Part shown: positions 1-9,764 of the stretch, one piece after another
Layout of the letters: every line of letters begins with the position of its first letter
Numbering within the stretch: the first letter of the stretch is position 1
Source of the DNA: Prochlorococcus sp. AG-347-E23
GTDB lineage: Bacteria > Cyanobacteriota > Cyanobacteriia > PCC-6307 > Cyanobiaceae
DNA length: 64,000 nucleotides
Assembly: GCA_003281685.1 (NCBI GenBank)
Contig: QCBH01000006.1
Coordinates: 18,109 to 82,108, forward strand
Reading direction: 5' to 3'
Program-made: the position numbers and the translations under genes
The notes under the pieces: model-generated
Database searches by the model: none
What the model was told of the DNA's origin: nothing
The model's input: the letters and a program-made list of their open reading frames with translations, nothing else

Positions 1-14
1 TTTTTAAAACTAAA

Positions 15-509
15 ATGGCAAAAAATTCAAACAAAGTTAAAAAAAATACTAATAAAGCAAATAATTTTAAACTTCTAGCTGATAATAGGTATGCAAAATT
101 TCAATATGCAATATCTGAAACAATCGAAGCTGGAATTGAGCTTTTAGGGACTGAAGTAAAGTCCATTAGAAACGGAAAAGCAAATTTAAGAGACGGATAC
201 TGTTCATTCAGAGATGGTGAGATCTTATTATTAAATGTTCACATTTCACCACATAAAAATGTTGGGTCTTTCTTTAATCATGATCCACTAAGAAATAGAA
301 AGTTGCTACTACATAAAAAAGAAATAATAAAAATGAAATCTAATACTGAAAAAAAAGGAATGACTATTGTTCCATTATCTCTTTATTTAAAAGGCTCATG
401 GATAAAACTAACTATTGGAGTTGGTAAAGGGAAAAAATTACATGACAAACGAGAAGATGAAAAACAAAAAAGCATAAAAAAAGAAATCAACTCTGCACTA
501 AAAAGATAA
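15..509 (+). CDS. smpB: SsrA-binding protein SmpB
   Basis: SmpB binds the tRNA-like end of tmRNA and delivers it to stalled ribosomes in trans-translation. The 164-residue protein has the family core [21 protein letters not shown] at about residues 40-60 and the conserved basic tail around KKLHDKRE, which inserts into the mRNA channel. The first residues, rich in Lys and Asn, are a variable lead-in. The ATG at 15 gives the usual family length. It converges with a small gene ending 25 bases downstream. No tmRNA gene is visible in the window. Identification is secure from the protein sequence. Confidence 0.97.
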   Translation: MAKNSNKVKKNTNKANNFKLLADNRYAKFQYAISETIEAGIELLGTEVKSIRNGKANLRDGYCSFRDGEILLLNVHISPHKNVGSFFNHDPLRNRKLLLHKKEIIKMKSNTEKKGMTIVPLSLYLKGSWIKLTIGVGKGKKLHDKREDEKQKSIKKEINSALKR

Positions 510-534
510 ATATTAGGCAGAATTCTTGAAAATA

Positions 535-780
535 TCAATCTAAACTTACTGAACTTGGAGGTGGAGAAGGATCTGGATCTGCAATTAGCATATGCTGCAA
601 TACAGTTTCTGGCCTCTCACTATCTCTCCAGCGAATTTTGTATGCAGGCATTTTTGTACCTCTACTTGTAGTTTGCTCTACTGGTTCAATAACCCATCCT
701 CTTCTTGATCGGCCTTGAGGATTTCTTTTTACTACTGCATCCGCGTGTTTGAAACGGAAACCAACACGTTCACCACTCAT
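535..780 (-). CDS. conserved hypothetical protein, 81 aa
   Basis: This small basic protein has an ATG start and no signal peptide or membrane segment. It is rich in Arg and Lys over residues 8-55, with the stretches FRFKHADAVVKRNP and YKIRWRDSERPETV, and ends in a short Pro/Ser-rich tail (DPDPSPPPSS). I recall similar proteins only from cyanobacteria and know of no assigned function. The KIRW segment resembles the strand-rich, SH3-like small domains found in some nucleic-acid-associated proteins, but that is a guess. It lies 29 bases upstream of lysS on the same strand, so the two may share a transcript. Confidence 0.75.
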   Translation of the reverse strand: MSGERVGFRFKHADAVVKRNPQGRSRRGWVIEPVEQTTSRGTKMPAYKIRWRDSERPETVLQHMLIADPDPSPPPSSVSLD

Positions 781-809
781 TTAAAAAATTTCGTATTGGA
801 TTGATTTAA

Positions 810-2348
810 CTATTTTACTTCATTCGAGGGTAATTTTTCACTTTTTTTGGAAGTTATTTCTGGTTTTAACAATGGGAAAGGGATTACATCTCTAATCGAT
901 GCGCTATTGGTAATTAACATAATTAGCCTATCAATGCCTATACCTAATCCTCCTGTAGGTGGCATGCCAATCTCTAAAGCATTCAAAAAATCTTCATCTA
1001 TACAGTGAGCCTCAAGATCTCCTTTATCTCTAAGAGATTGCTGTAATTGCATTCTTTCTCTTTGATCTACTGGATCTATCAACTCACTAAACGCATTTGC
1101 CAGTTCTCGACCAACAATGAATAATTCAAATCTCTGAACTATTTCTTTATTATCATGATGAGGCCTAGCTAAAGGAGAAATTTCAACAGGATAATCAATA
1201 ACAAAAGTGGGGTCTATTAGTTTTGATTCTACTTTTTGCTCGAAGACCTCATTTAAAAGTCTTCCCATAGTATTTACTTTATTAGAACAATCAACATTAA
1301 TATTTTTAACGGCTTGTTTTGCTGCTAGAAAGTCTCCACTGAAAGAATCAAAATCAATCCCTGTATATTTTTTGACAATAGCTTTCATTGATATTCTTGA
1401 CCAAGGCTTAGAAAAATCAATTTCTTTATTTTGATAATTTATAATTAAAGAACCACATGCATCAGCTACGATATCTTTAATAAATTCTTCAGTTAAATTC
1501 ATCATATCTACATAATCAGAATAAGCTTCATAAATTTCAACTGAGGTGAATTCTGGATTATGCCTTGTACTTATCCCCTCATTACGGAAGATTCTTCCCA
1601 ATTCGTATACTTTCTCAAAACCTCCAACAACCATTCTCTTTAAATGTAATTCTGTAGCTATTCTTAAATACAACGGAATATCTAATGTATTGTGATGAGT
1701 TATAAATGGTCTTGCTTCAGCACCACCAGCTTCAGATTGCAGAATTGGAGTCTCTATCTCTAAAAAATTTCTATTATCTAGCCATTTTCTTATAAAACTT
1801 ATACATTTCGCTCTGGTTTTAAATACGTTTTTAGAGTGAGGATTTACTATTAAATCTAAATAACGTTGTCTATATCTTTTTTCAATATCAGTCAATCCAT
1901 GCCATTTATCTGGGAGAGGTTGTAATGATTTGGATAACATTTCCCATTTTTCAACTTTAATTGAGAGCTCACCTTTATTAGTTTTTTTTATAGTTCCATA
2001 GACGCCTATCCAATCACCAATATCTACTATTTCTTTGAGATCTTCAAAAGAAAGTAATTTGTGTTTTTCTAAATTGAAATTAATAATCCTTTTATCTAGA
2101 TAAAGCTGAATCTGACCTTCTTGATCGCTTATTGTGAAAAAGGCAATTTTGCCCATTACTCTTTTTGCCAGAACTCTACCAGCAATAGAAACACTGAAGT
2201 CTTCCTCTTGACCATTTTCTAGATAATCAAATTTTTGAATAAGAAAACTGGTAGTATGTGATACGTTAAAGCTCTGCGCGTAAGAAGCAAATCCTTTATT
2301 AACGAGTGAACTAGCTTTTTGTAATCGCGCTTCTTTTATTTCAGACAA
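810..2348 (-). CDS. lysS: lysyl-tRNA synthetase, class II
   Basis: LysS charges tRNA-Lys with lysine in the cytoplasm. The 512-residue protein has an N-terminal OB-fold anticodon-binding domain (about residues 55-160, with [13 protein letters not shown] strands) followed by the class II catalytic core. Motif 2 is visible as [10 protein letters not shown], and motif 3 as [15 protein letters not shown] near the C terminus. The start is a TTG at 2348, because no ATG lies nearby that keeps the N-terminal sequence [13 protein letters not shown]. It sits 50 bases downstream of rpaB on the same strand. Family assignment is secure; only the start codon is open. Confidence 0.97.
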   Translation of the reverse strand: MSEIKEARLQKASSLVNKGFASYAQSFNVSHTTSFLIQKFDYLENGQEEDFSVSIAGRVLAKRVMGKIAFFTISDQEGQIQLYLDKRIINFNLEKHKLLSFEDLKEIVDIGDWIGVYGTIKKTNKGELSIKVEKWEMLSKSLQPLPDKWHGLTDIEKRYRQRYLDLIVNPHSKNVFKTRAKCISFIRKWLDNRNFLEIETPILQSEAGGAEARPFITHHNTLDIPLYLRIATELHLKRMVVGGFEKVYELGRIFRNEGISTRHNPEFTSVEIYEAYSDYVDMMNLTEEFIKDIVADACGSLIINYQNKEIDFSKPWSRISMKAIVKKYTGIDFDSFSGDFLAAKQAVKNINVDCSNKVNTMGRLLNEVFEQKVESKLIDPTFVIDYPVEISPLARPHHDNKEIVQRFELFIVGRELANAFSELIDPVDQRERMQLQQSLRDKGDLEAHCIDEDFLNALEIGMPPTGGLGIGIDRLIMLITNSASIRDVIPFPLLKPEITSKKSEKLPSNEVK

Positions 2349-2398
2349 AATTTATTTTAATATATTTGTTTTATTTAATAAAATTATCAGACTATTGC

Positions 2399-3145
2399 TC
2401 AACTTGCCAAAGATGTTGCTGTTTCGCCAACTCTCTGAGATGCATAACCAATCCCTCTAACAGTTAATATTAATTCTGGGTTTCTTGGATCTGGCTCCAA
2501 TTTACCTCTTAGTCTTGCAACATATACATCTACAACTCTTAAATCTGCCGCTCTACGAGGAGGATAGCCCCACAACTGTTCCAAAATTTCTGCTCGAGGA
2601 ACAACCTTACCAGGTTCGTCAAATAACAACTCTAGGAGACTAAATTCAGTATAAGTTAGACTAATTCTATCTCCAGCTCGAGAAACTTGTCTGCGATTAG
2701 TATCAACAACTAAACTTCCAAATTTCATAACTCCTTTTCCTGAAGGAACTTCTTTGGTTTCAGTAACCGATACAGTTGGCCCCATTCTTCTCAATATTGT
2801 AGCTATTCTGGCCTCTAACTCTTTTGGGCTAAATGGTTTAGATAAGTAATCATCAGCTCCTAAATCCAAACCAGCAACTCTCTCTGAAATGGCTTCTAGA
2901 GCGGTTAAGAATATTATTGGTACTACTGACTCAGCTCTAATTCTTCTACAAACAGCAAATCCATCCATTTTTGGAAGCATAACATCAAGAACTATTAAGT
3001 CAGGGGAATCCCTGTGGAAAGATTCAAGAGCTTCTTCGCCGTTAGTGGCTGAATAAACTTGATATCCAGCTAGTTGAAGCCTCGTAACTAATACCTTCAA
3101 AACTGCTGGTTCATCATCAACAACTAAAATTCTTGCTTTTGACAT
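2399..3145 (-). CDS. rpaB: OmpR-type response regulator RpaB
   Basis: RpaB is the essential cyanobacterial response regulator for high-light and redox stress. It is normally phosphorylated by the kinase NblS and binds HLR1 promoter elements. The receiver domain (residues 1-125) has the acidic pair D10/D11, the phosphorylation site D54, T81 and K103, so it looks fully competent. A winged-helix DNA-binding domain follows (about 145-240; LTYTEFSLLELL, RVVDVYVARLRGKLE). The protein matches RpaB better than RpaA, particularly in KPFSPKELEARI and the C-terminal RVVDV/NPELILT sequence. No kinase gene is adjacent. The 179-base gap upstream should hold its promoter. Confidence 0.92.
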   Translation of the reverse strand: MSKARILVVDDEPAVLKVLVTRLQLAGYQVYSATNGEEALESFHRDSPDLIVLDVMLPKMDGFAVCRRIRAESVVPIIFLTALEAISERVAGLDLGADDYLSKPFSPKELEARIATILRRMGPTVSVTETKEVPSGKGVMKFGSLVVDTNRRQVSRAGDRISLTYTEFSLLELLFDEPGKVVPRAEILEQLWGYPPRRAADLRVVDVYVARLRGKLEPDPRNPELILTVRGIGYASQRVGETATSLAS

Positions 3146-3324
3146 AGTTAAAAAAAGATTTCTCGATATTTCAAAGCAAAGAACTATTGCATTGAAAATT
3201 TATTCTAACAATTAAAAATATAACATTATGAACCCACATAGAGATATTCCATAGGTTTAAAAAAATTTTAAATAATTTAAGATATAAATTTTTTAAAGCA
3301 CTTTTTACTTCTTGACGAAATTTA

Positions 3325-3843
3325 TTACCACAATTTTCTTCTTGAAAATTTCAACATCCTTATAAGTTGGGAGCAAATAAAGGGAGCAAACAAACCTGTC
3401 AAAAAAACTTCAGCTAAGATATTTTTTACACCGGGAATAAACATTAAAAAAATACCATCTGAAAAATTTCTAAACAAAATTTGTGCAAGATAAAGAGTAC
3501 CGCATATAAAACTTCCAAAAGAACAAATTAAACCATACCTAAAATGTCCCACCAAAATATCCCTATTTGATTTAATTCTCCCAAAGAAAAATCCACAAAA
3601 AATTAGGCCTGGAATTTGAGTAAAACTTTCATTTAAAGTTAGAGAATCTAAGATTAGACCTAAAAACAAACCAAATACTAATCCATTAATTGATCCATTA
3701 ATCATTGCCCAAGGCAATAACCAAAATAACGGCCAATAAGGCTGAACTCCTAAAAATCCAAGCCAACTAGGGTGCCACAAAAAAATAATTGGGATAAAAA
3801 TAAAGCTTATAATGGATAATTTTTTGGTAAAAAATTTATTCAT
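3325..3843 (-). CDS. mreD: rod-shape determining protein MreD
   Basis: MreD is the small multi-span membrane partner of MreC in the elongasome. The 172-residue product is almost entirely hydrophobic, with about five or six membrane segments, and shows the family pattern GLVFGLFLGLILDSL in the middle. I place the start at the ATG at 3843, giving MNKFFTKKLS. A longer reading from a TTG at 3873 would add ten residues inside mreC. With the ATG start, the mreC stop and mreD start overlap by one base (TAATG), typical of translational coupling. The sequence alone is weakly conserved, and the position after mreB-mreC makes the call. Confidence 0.85.
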   Translation of the reverse strand: MNKFFTKKLSIISFIFIPIIFLWHPSWLGFLGVQPYWPLFWLLPWAMINGSINGLVFGLFLGLILDSLTLNESFTQIPGLIFCGFFFGRIKSNRDILVGHFRYGLICSFGSFICGTLYLAQILFRNFSDGIFLMFIPGVKNILAEVFLTGLFAPFICSQLIRMLKFSRRKLW

Positions 3844-4592
3844 TAAATATTTAATTTCAAGATTTGCACCCAATCAATTAAGTGAGGTTTTGCCAAAAGT
3901 GAAATTTTTGCCGTTTTTTTTGATTGGGATGTCTCATCTATAGATTGGACAATACCAATGGGGATATTTGGAGGTAATAAAGAACTAGCAGGAGAAGATG
4001 ATACAAAATCTCCGACTTTTATATCAGCCTCTTTTGAATAAAGTATTAAACTAGGATGATCATCTCCTGAACCAACCAGTAATCCATTAATTTGACTTCT
4101 ATCAACCCATACACCTAATTTACTTTCTGGAGAAGTTATTAAAGTAACTGACGAAGTAAATAAAGAAGTATTGTTTACTCTTCCTAATAATCCTCCTGGG
4201 CCAGTAACAGTACTACCAATTTCCACTCCATCTTTTGAACCTTTGTTTAAGATTATTTGTCTCCACCAACCTCCTGTTTTTCTCGAAATAACTGCTGCTG
4301 AAATATTATCATTGTTGGATGATTGTTGAAGAGATAAGATTTCCCGCAATCTTATATTATCCTTGTTCAGAAGATTTGATTTTATTAAAGATTCTTGATT
4401 GATACTCTGTAGAATAACTTCTTTTTGAAATTGACCAGGCCAAAAAGGCCTAGAAATAAAGTAAAAAAAATCTTTATATAAAGATCCTTTTGAAATCCTT
4501 ACAAAGACTAAAAATAAAAAGATTCCTAAAAATATCCAAATTTTCTTTTTATGCCACCAACGACTAGAAGAAATTCGTCGGATATTTAACAT
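3843..4592 (-). CDS. mreC: rod-shape determining protein MreC
   Basis: MreC is an inner-membrane protein with a large periplasmic domain that links MreB filaments to wall synthesis. The 249 residues comprise a basic cytoplasmic start, one membrane segment at about residues 17-33, a helical region to about 90, and a beta-rich domain containing TGPGGLLGRVNNTSLFTSSVTLITSP-type sequence, characteristic of MreC. It starts four bases after the mreB stop and overlaps mreD by one base, so mreB-mreC-mreD form one operon. The start is ATG. The protein is slightly shorter than many homologues. Confidence 0.92.
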   Translation of the reverse strand: MLNIRRISSSRWWHKKKIWIFLGIFLFLVFVRISKGSLYKDFFYFISRPFWPGQFQKEVILQSINQESLIKSNLLNKDNIRLREILSLQQSSNNDNISAAVISRKTGGWWRQIILNKGSKDGVEIGSTVTGPGGLLGRVNNTSLFTSSVTLITSPESKLGVWVDRSQINGLLVGSGDDHPSLILYSKEADIKVGDFVSSSPASSLLPPNIPIGIVQSIDETSQSKKTAKISLLAKPHLIDWVQILKLNI

Positions 4593-4596
4593 ACTA

Positions 4597-5649
4597 TTAG
4601 TCTCTTATCGCGTTCCTTATAAAGTCTGGAGTATCAACAACTCTTTTAAGTTTTTTAAAATCATCAAGAACCTCCCCACATCCATTAACTACACAAAGCA
4701 GAGGATTTTCTGCTATGTGAGTAAAAATTCCCGTTTCATCACTCAATAAATCATTAATGCCTCTAACTAAAGCTCCACCACCTGCAAGCATAATCCCTCT
4801 ATCAACAATATCTGCGGCAAGTTCAGGAGGAGTTCGCTCTAAAGTTCTTTTTACAGCTTCAACTATTTTGCTCAGTGTTTCAGACATAGCTTCTCTAATT
4901 TCTCCTGAAGTTAAAGTGACTGACCTAGGAAGACCAGATAAAAGATGTAAACCTCTCACCTCTAAAGTAGTTTTATCAAATTCATCATCTGGGAATGCAG
5001 AACCAATCTTAATCTTAATATCTTCTGCAGTTCTCTCTCCAACAACTAAATTATGAACTTTTTTAAGGTATAAGGCAATTGATTCATTTATTTCGTCGCC
5101 AGCTATTCGTACAGATTCACTTAATACAGTTCCACCCAAACTTAATACTGCAACCTCAGTAGTTCCACCACCAATATCAACAATCATAGTACCAATTGGC
5201 TCAGTTACTGGTAATGATGCACCTATTGCTGCTGCAACAGGTTCATCTATCAAGTGAACTTCTCTCGCTCCTGCCAATCCAGCTTCTCTTACGGCTCTTC
5301 GCTCGACACTTGTAACTCCACTTGGAATACCAATAACTATTCTTGGAGCAACTATACCCTTGCCTTCGTTACATTTTTGAATAAATGTTTTTATCATTTG
5401 CTCCGCAGCATCAAAATCTGCAATAACACCATCTCTAAGCGGTCTTACTGCTCTAATATTGCCAGGCGTTCTTCCAAGCATTAACTTTGCTTCTTTACCA
5501 ACAGCCAATGGAATCCCTTCCTCTAAATCCATAGCTACTACAGAAGGCTCTTGTAAAATAACGCCCTTACCTGATACGTGTATAAGGGTGTTGGCCGTCC
5601 CCAAATCTATGCCAATATCTCTTGAAAATTTAAATCTGTTAAAAATCAC
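4597..5649 (-). CDS. mreB: actin-like cell-shape protein MreB
   Basis: MreB polymerises beneath the membrane and positions elongation-phase wall synthesis. The 350-residue protein carries the actin-fold nucleotide motifs: phosphate 1 [13 protein letters not shown] at residues 11-23, phosphate 2 [13 protein letters not shown], and the adenosine motif [13 protein letters not shown]. The length is normal for MreB. The start is GTG at 5649; the N terminus [17 protein letters not shown] matches the family layout. It is the first gene of the mre operon and is divergent from ssb across 133 bases. ORFs read antisense to this gene are artefacts. Confidence 0.97.
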   Translation of the reverse strand: MIFNRFKFSRDIGIDLGTANTLIHVSGKGVILQEPSVVAMDLEEGIPLAVGKEAKLMLGRTPGNIRAVRPLRDGVIADFDAAEQMIKTFIQKCNEGKGIVAPRIVIGIPSGVTSVERRAVREAGLAGAREVHLIDEPVAAAIGASLPVTEPIGTMIVDIGGGTTEVAVLSLGGTVLSESVRIAGDEINESIALYLKKVHNLVVGERTAEDIKIKIGSAFPDDEFDKTTLEVRGLHLLSGLPRSVTLTSGEIREAMSETLSKIVEAVKRTLERTPPELAADIVDRGIMLAGGGALVRGINDLLSDETGIFTHIAENPLLCVVNGCGEVLDDFKKLKRVVDTPDFIRNAIRD

Positions 5650-5782
5650 AATAGAAATTCTTATTTATAAATAATATATCTATTTTTTGTTAAGCTTTCA
5701 TAATTCTCTTGTTTAGTTATGAATAGAACGCATAACTTTGAGCAGAACCTAAAAATATGAGTAGTATAAAAAGAAAAAAATT

Positions 5783-6154
5783 ATGGAAATTAACACTATT
5801 AACCTGGTTGGCAGAGCCGGTAGAGAGCCTGATGTCAGATATTTTGAATCTGGAAGTATCGTAGCTAATTTCACTCTCGCAGTGAACCGAAGAAGTAGAG
5901 ATGAGGAGCCTGACTGGTTTAATTTAGAAATATGGGGCAAACAGGCACAAATAGCCGCAGATTACGTTAAAAAAGGATCTTTAATTGGAATCACAGGAAG
6001 CTTTAAAATTGATAGTTGGAAAGATAAAAATACTGGGGAAGATAGATACAAGCCAGTTGTCAGGGTAGACAGGTTAAACTTACTAAGTTCTCGAAAAGAG
6101 TCTGATAATAACCAATATTCCAACAGCAATAACTCAAGTGAAATTCCTTTCTAA
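5783..6154 (+). CDS. ssb: single-stranded DNA-binding protein
   Basis: SSB coats single-stranded DNA during replication, recombination and repair. The 123-residue protein is an OB fold over residues 1-105 (INTINLVGRAGREPDVRYF, DWFNLEIWGKQA), followed by a short Asn/Ser-rich linker and an acidic-hydrophobic tip, SEIPF. That tip corresponds to the partner-docking tail found in other SSBs, here with a single acidic residue. The tail is short compared with E. coli SSB. The gene converges on the DedA gene with a 4-base overlap of their stop codons. A TATAAA stretch at 5765-5770 lies too close to the ATG to be a normal promoter. Confidence 0.95.
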   Translation: MEINTINLVGRAGREPDVRYFESGSIVANFTLAVNRRSRDEEPDWFNLEIWGKQAQIAADYVKKGSLIGITGSFKIDSWKDKNTGEDRYKPVVRVDRLNLLSSRKESDNNQYSNSNNSSEIPF

Positions 6155-6810
6155 CCTCTATTTTTTTTCAAAAATCTAATAAGTATTCTTATAAAAAAAT
6201 ATAAGAAAATTAAAATTAAAATTGGCTTTACAATATATTTGATTTGATCCAAGTAAGTTTCAATGATTGAATAATTTTCGCCAAATAAATAACCTGCATA
6301 AGTGAGCAGTGTTACCCATATCAAGCTCCCAAATGTAGTCCATATCAAAAATTTTCTTAATGGCATAAGTTCTATGCCAGCTGGAACTGAAATCAAAGTT
6401 CTTATACCTGGTACTAATCGGCCCCAAAAAACTAAAGAGACCCCGTACTTATCAAACCAACTTTTACTTTTACTTAAATCATTGGAAGAAATACCCAGAT
6501 ATTTTCCTTTTTTATCTAAAAAATTTGAAAGTCTTTTTTGATTCACTAATCTTCCTAAATAATACCAAGGCAATGATCCTAAAATAGATCCAAGTAATCC
6601 CCAAAAAACTAAAATATAAAAATTTAATTTTTGTTGATAAACGAAAAACCCACCCAAGGGCATAATAATTTCCGAAGGTATTGGGGGTATTATATTTTCT
6701 AAAAACATAGCCAAACAAATAGTGAGGTATGCAATTGTTGAATTCTTTTCGACAGCCAAGCTAATGTAGTCTGGGATTGAAGTAAGAAAATTTACAAAAA
6801 TTAGACTCAA
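6151..6810 (-). CDS. DedA-family membrane protein
   Basis: DedA proteins are integral membrane proteins related to lipid scramblases and undecaprenyl-phosphate or phospholipid flippases. The 219-residue protein has five or six hydrophobic segments and the family signatures FLENIIPPIPSEIIMPLGGF at about residues 36-55 and FWGRLVPGIRTLISVPAG at about 128-145. The Arg and Pro residues expected for substrate handling are present. The start shown is TTG at 6810, two bases after the ahcY stop, which would fit coupled translation. The exact substrate cannot be read from sequence. An exporter for the SAH/methionine cycle is not implied by position. Confidence 0.88.
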   Translation of the reverse strand: MSLIFVNFLTSIPDYISLAVEKNSTIAYLTICLAMFLENIIPPIPSEIIMPLGGFFVYQQKLNFYILVFWGLLGSILGSLPWYYLGRLVNQKRLSNFLDKKGKYLGISSNDLSKSKSWFDKYGVSLVFWGRLVPGIRTLISVPAGIELMPLRKFLIWTTFGSLIWVTLLTYAGYLFGENYSIIETYLDQIKYIVKPILILIFLYFFIRILIRFLKKNRG

Positions 6811-6812
6811 AC

Positions 6813-8231
6813 TTAATATCTATAAAGCTCTGGTTTATAAGGTCCGTCAACAGAAACATTAATATAATCAGCTTGTTCCTTAGTTAATTTTGTTAATTTT
6901 GCACCAATTTTATCAAGATGCAATCTAGCCACCATTTCATCTAAATGTTTTGGTAAAACGTAAACCTCCTTAGCATATTTTTCAGACTTATTGTAAAGTT
7001 CAATTTGGGCTAGGACTTGATTAGTAAAAGAATTACTCATAACAAAACTTGGATGTCCAGTTGCACAACCCAAGTTAACTAATCTACCTTCGGCTAAAAG
7101 GATTATTTTATTGCCACTCGGTAAAGTTATGTGATCTACCTGCGGCTTAATATTTTCCCATGGATAATCTTTCAATGAAGCCACATCAATTTCATTATCG
7201 AAGTGGCCAATATTACAAACTATTGCCTCATCTTTCATCTTTACAAGATTTTCGTTTTTTATTACCTGATAGTTTCCAGTTGCTGTGACAAATATATCTA
7301 TATCCTCCACAACATCGTCTAATGTAACAACACTAAAACCTTCCATTGCAGCTTGAAGAGCACAAATTGGATCAACTTCGGCAACTTTTACAATTGCACC
7401 AAGTCCTCTTAGCGACTGTGCTGAGCCTTTACCTACATCTCCAAAACCCATCACTAAAGCAACCTTGCCAGCAATCATCACATCAGTAGCACGCTTTATG
7501 CTGTCAACTAGAGATTCTCGGCAGCCATATAAATTATCAAATTTGCTCTTAGTTACTGAATCATTAACGTTGATAGCGGGGAAAGGTAGAGCATTTTGCT
7601 TTTGCAGTTGATAAAGTCTTGCAACTCCCGTTGTGGTTTCTTCAGTGACGCCGATAATATTACTCTTAATTCTAGAATAAAAGTTAATATCATTTTCCAA
7701 CTTAGATTTTATAGATTTGAATAATGCAATTTCTTCTTCATTACCGGGATTATTTAAAACAGATAGATCTTTTTCTGCTTTACTGCCAAGTATCAATAAG
7801 CCAGTTGCATCTCCCCCATCATCAAGAATCATATTCGGAGAGTCGGAGCCCCAATCAAGAATGTAGTGAGTATATTGCCAATATTCATCAAGAGTCTCAC
7901 CTTTTTTTGCGTATACAGAAATTCCTTGATCAGCAATAGCTGCAGCCGCATGATCTTGAGTTGAAAAAATATTGCATGAAGCCCATTTCACTTCTGCGCC
8001 AAGATCAACAAGAGTTTCTATTAATACTGCTGTCTGAATAGTCATATGAAGACTTCCAGCTATTTTTGCACCTTTTAGTGGCTTTTCAGATTGATATTTA
8101 TCTCTAAGCGCCATTAATCCTGGCATTTCTGTTTCAGCAATTTTAATTTCTTTACGCCCAAAATCTGATAAAGAGATATCAGCAATTACATAATTAGGTG
8201 TAGAGGTCTTAACCGAATTTGCGATAACCAT
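6813..8231 (-). CDS. ahcY: adenosylhomocysteinase (SAH hydrolase)
   Basis: AhcY converts S-adenosylhomocysteine to homocysteine and adenosine, relieving product inhibition of methyltransferases. The 472-residue length and the internal insert are those of the bacterial long form. Visible signatures include the substrate-domain segment [31 protein letters not shown], and the NAD-binding loop [17 protein letters not shown]. The C terminus ends [11 protein letters not shown], as expected for the family. The gene has an ATG start and is followed two bases later by the DedA gene. It is the first gene of that transcription unit, divergent from tsaE. Confidence 0.97.
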   Translation of the reverse strand: MVIANSVKTSTPNYVIADISLSDFGRKEIKIAETEMPGLMALRDKYQSEKPLKGAKIAGSLHMTIQTAVLIETLVDLGAEVKWASCNIFSTQDHAAAAIADQGISVYAKKGETLDEYWQYTHYILDWGSDSPNMILDDGGDATGLLILGSKAEKDLSVLNNPGNEEEIALFKSIKSKLENDINFYSRIKSNIIGVTEETTTGVARLYQLQKQNALPFPAINVNDSVTKSKFDNLYGCRESLVDSIKRATDVMIAGKVALVMGFGDVGKGSAQSLRGLGAIVKVAEVDPICALQAAMEGFSVVTLDDVVEDIDIFVTATGNYQVIKNENLVKMKDEAIVCNIGHFDNEIDVASLKDYPWENIKPQVDHITLPSGNKIILLAEGRLVNLGCATGHPSFVMSNSFTNQVLAQIELYNKSEKYAKEVYVLPKHLDEMVARLHLDKIGAKLTKLTKEQADYINVSVDGPYKPELYRY

Positions 8232-8282
8232 ATTTAGTAAATACTTTTTCTATTAAACTATAGATGATTTTTGTGTAATTTT

Positions 8283-8720
8283 GTGTTTATTGAGAATTTA
8301 AAAGAGACTTTAAATTTAGGGAAAAAACTGTCAAACAAATTGAATCCCCAATCAATTGTTTTATTACAGGGTCCAATTGGAGCTGGGAAAACTTCATTTG
8401 TTCAAGGGATTGCTAAAGGCTTATCAATCTGTGAGGAAATTACAAGCCCTACATTTGCTTTATCGCATCACTATAACTCCGGAAAAATACCACTAATTCA
8501 CCTCGATTTATATAGGTTAGACAATGTTTCTTCAGCAAGAGAAGTTTTTTTTTCAGAAGAGGAGGAGGCAATACAAAGACAGGCTATTTTAGTTATTGAA
8601 TGGCCAGAATTAATTGAACCAGTTATTGATAATTTCTGGAAAATAGAAATTAGTTACGCAAAAAATTATGGAAGACACTACGAAATAAGAGATCCCAAGA
8701 ATTTATTAACCTTCTCATAA
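8283..8720 (+). CDS. tsaE: tRNA t6A biosynthesis ATPase TsaE
   Basis: TsaE is the small P-loop ATPase that works with TsaB and TsaD to make threonylcarbamoyl-adenosine at position 37 of ANN-reading tRNAs. The Walker A motif GPIGAGKTSFVQGIAKGL, the SPTFALSHHYNSG loop and IHLDLYRL are all present. Two starts are possible in this frame: TTG at 8271 and GTG at 8283. An in-frame stop at 8265-8267 rules out anything longer. I prefer the GTG because it begins directly with the family sequence (MFIENLKETLNLG). Its 3' end overlaps the convergent kinase gene by 43 bases. TsaB and TsaD are not in the window. Confidence 0.9.
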   Translation: MFIENLKETLNLGKKLSNKLNPQSIVLLQGPIGAGKTSFVQGIAKGLSICEEITSPTFALSHHYNSGKIPLIHLDLYRLDNVSSAREVFFSEEEEAIQRQAILVIEWPELIEPVIDNFWKIEISYAKNYGRHYEIRDPKNLLTFS

Positions 8721-9676
8721 TATGGCTGTTGCTCGATAGCGCCTTCACCAAGACAAGTTAATAATCCACAAACACCTGCAAACTTAATGCAATCTTCTAC
8801 CTCTATTCCATTTGAAGGATAGCCTGAAGAAATTAATTTGGAAATAAAGCCAGCTAGAAAAGCATCGCCTGCCCCAGTTGTATCAACAATTTTTTGTGAA
8901 GTAGGGGTTTCGGTAATTCCCTGTAATCCGTTGACATACCATATAACGGGATTTTTTCCATCAGTTATTATTACATCTGGTCTATTAGACAATTGTTGAG
9001 ATATTAGCGAAGGATTTTCATGTTCAAAAAACAAAGTCGCTTCTTCCTTAGCAAGTTTTAAAACATGAGCATGATTTAAAAAATTTTTAATTATGTTTAC
9101 TCTTTGATCTTTGCTAATTTTTGATGGAAAACTTGGATTATTCCAAAAGACTTCCCTCCAATTCAAATCAATAACTACTTTGACTTCCAATTTTTTAGCC
9201 TGTTCAACAAGAAAAAAAATAGTCTCTGCTGATATTGGAGATGATAATAAGATCGTTCCCATAACCAAATATTTTGTTTCTAGAAAAGTTTTCTCCAAAT
9301 TTAAGATTTCTTTTTCTATTAATTTTTTACTAAGAACTTCGTCTGCAAAGCATGAATGAGAACTTTCCTTAAAGCCTGAAAAAAAACGATCTCCAAATTG
9401 ATCTCTATCTACATTAACTACGCGAGTAGATGAATCATTATCTAATTGCAAGAAATCTAAATTAACGCCCAATTGATCAAATTGCGTAATAAATTTTTTT
9501 CCATAATCATCCTTACCCAATCTTCCTATAAATGTTGAGTCTATTTTTAATTTTCTTAATGCACAAGCAACATTAGCGGGCGCACCGCCCAAAAAATCTG
9601 TAAATCCTTGATTTGACTTATTTCTGATTCTATCTATTAAAGCCTCTCCAATACATATGACCTTTTTCCTTTTCAT
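8678..9676 (-). CDS. PfkB-family carbohydrate kinase (fructokinase-like)
   Basis: This 332-residue protein is a ribokinase/PfkB-family sugar kinase. The first signature, GGAPANVACALRKL, lies at about residues 30-43. The second, IVDTTGAGDAFLAGF, with the catalytic Asp of GAGD, lies near residue 265. The start ICIGEALIDRI is typical of fructokinases, so phosphorylation of fructose to fructose 6-phosphate is the most likely activity. Family members also use ribose, adenosine or 2-keto-3-deoxygluconate, and the substrate cannot be decided here. The start is ATG. The end overlaps tsaE antisense by 43 bases, the largest overlap in the window. Confidence 0.88.
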   Translation of the reverse strand: MKRKKVICIGEALIDRIRNKSNQGFTDFLGGAPANVACALRKLKIDSTFIGRLGKDDYGKKFITQFDQLGVNLDFLQLDNDSSTRVVNVDRDQFGDRFFSGFKESSHSCFADEVLSKKLIEKEILNLEKTFLETKYLVMGTILLSSPISAETIFFLVEQAKKLEVKVVIDLNWREVFWNNPSFPSKISKDQRVNIIKNFLNHAHVLKLAKEEATLFFEHENPSLISQQLSNRPDVIITDGKNPVIWYVNGLQGITETPTSQKIVDTTGAGDAFLAGFISKLISSGYPSNGIEVEDCIKFAGVCGLLTCLGEGAIEQQPYYEKVNKFLGSLIS

Positions 9677-9764
9677 AAAATGAACGCTTTTCTTAACTAA
9701 GAATAATTTATTAAAAACAAATAATTTTTTTTTGAATTAAAGTTTAATTAAAAACATACTCATA

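Noticed and set aside
3256..3297. Long A/T inverted repeat between mreD and rpaB
   Set aside because: The arms (3256-3268 and 3286-3297) are only A and T and unequal in length; such pairings are expected by chance in this base composition.
4757..5674. Three plus-strand ORFs opposite mreB
   Set aside because: They lie wholly inside the well-conserved mreB frame, have no family features and only reflect its codon bias.
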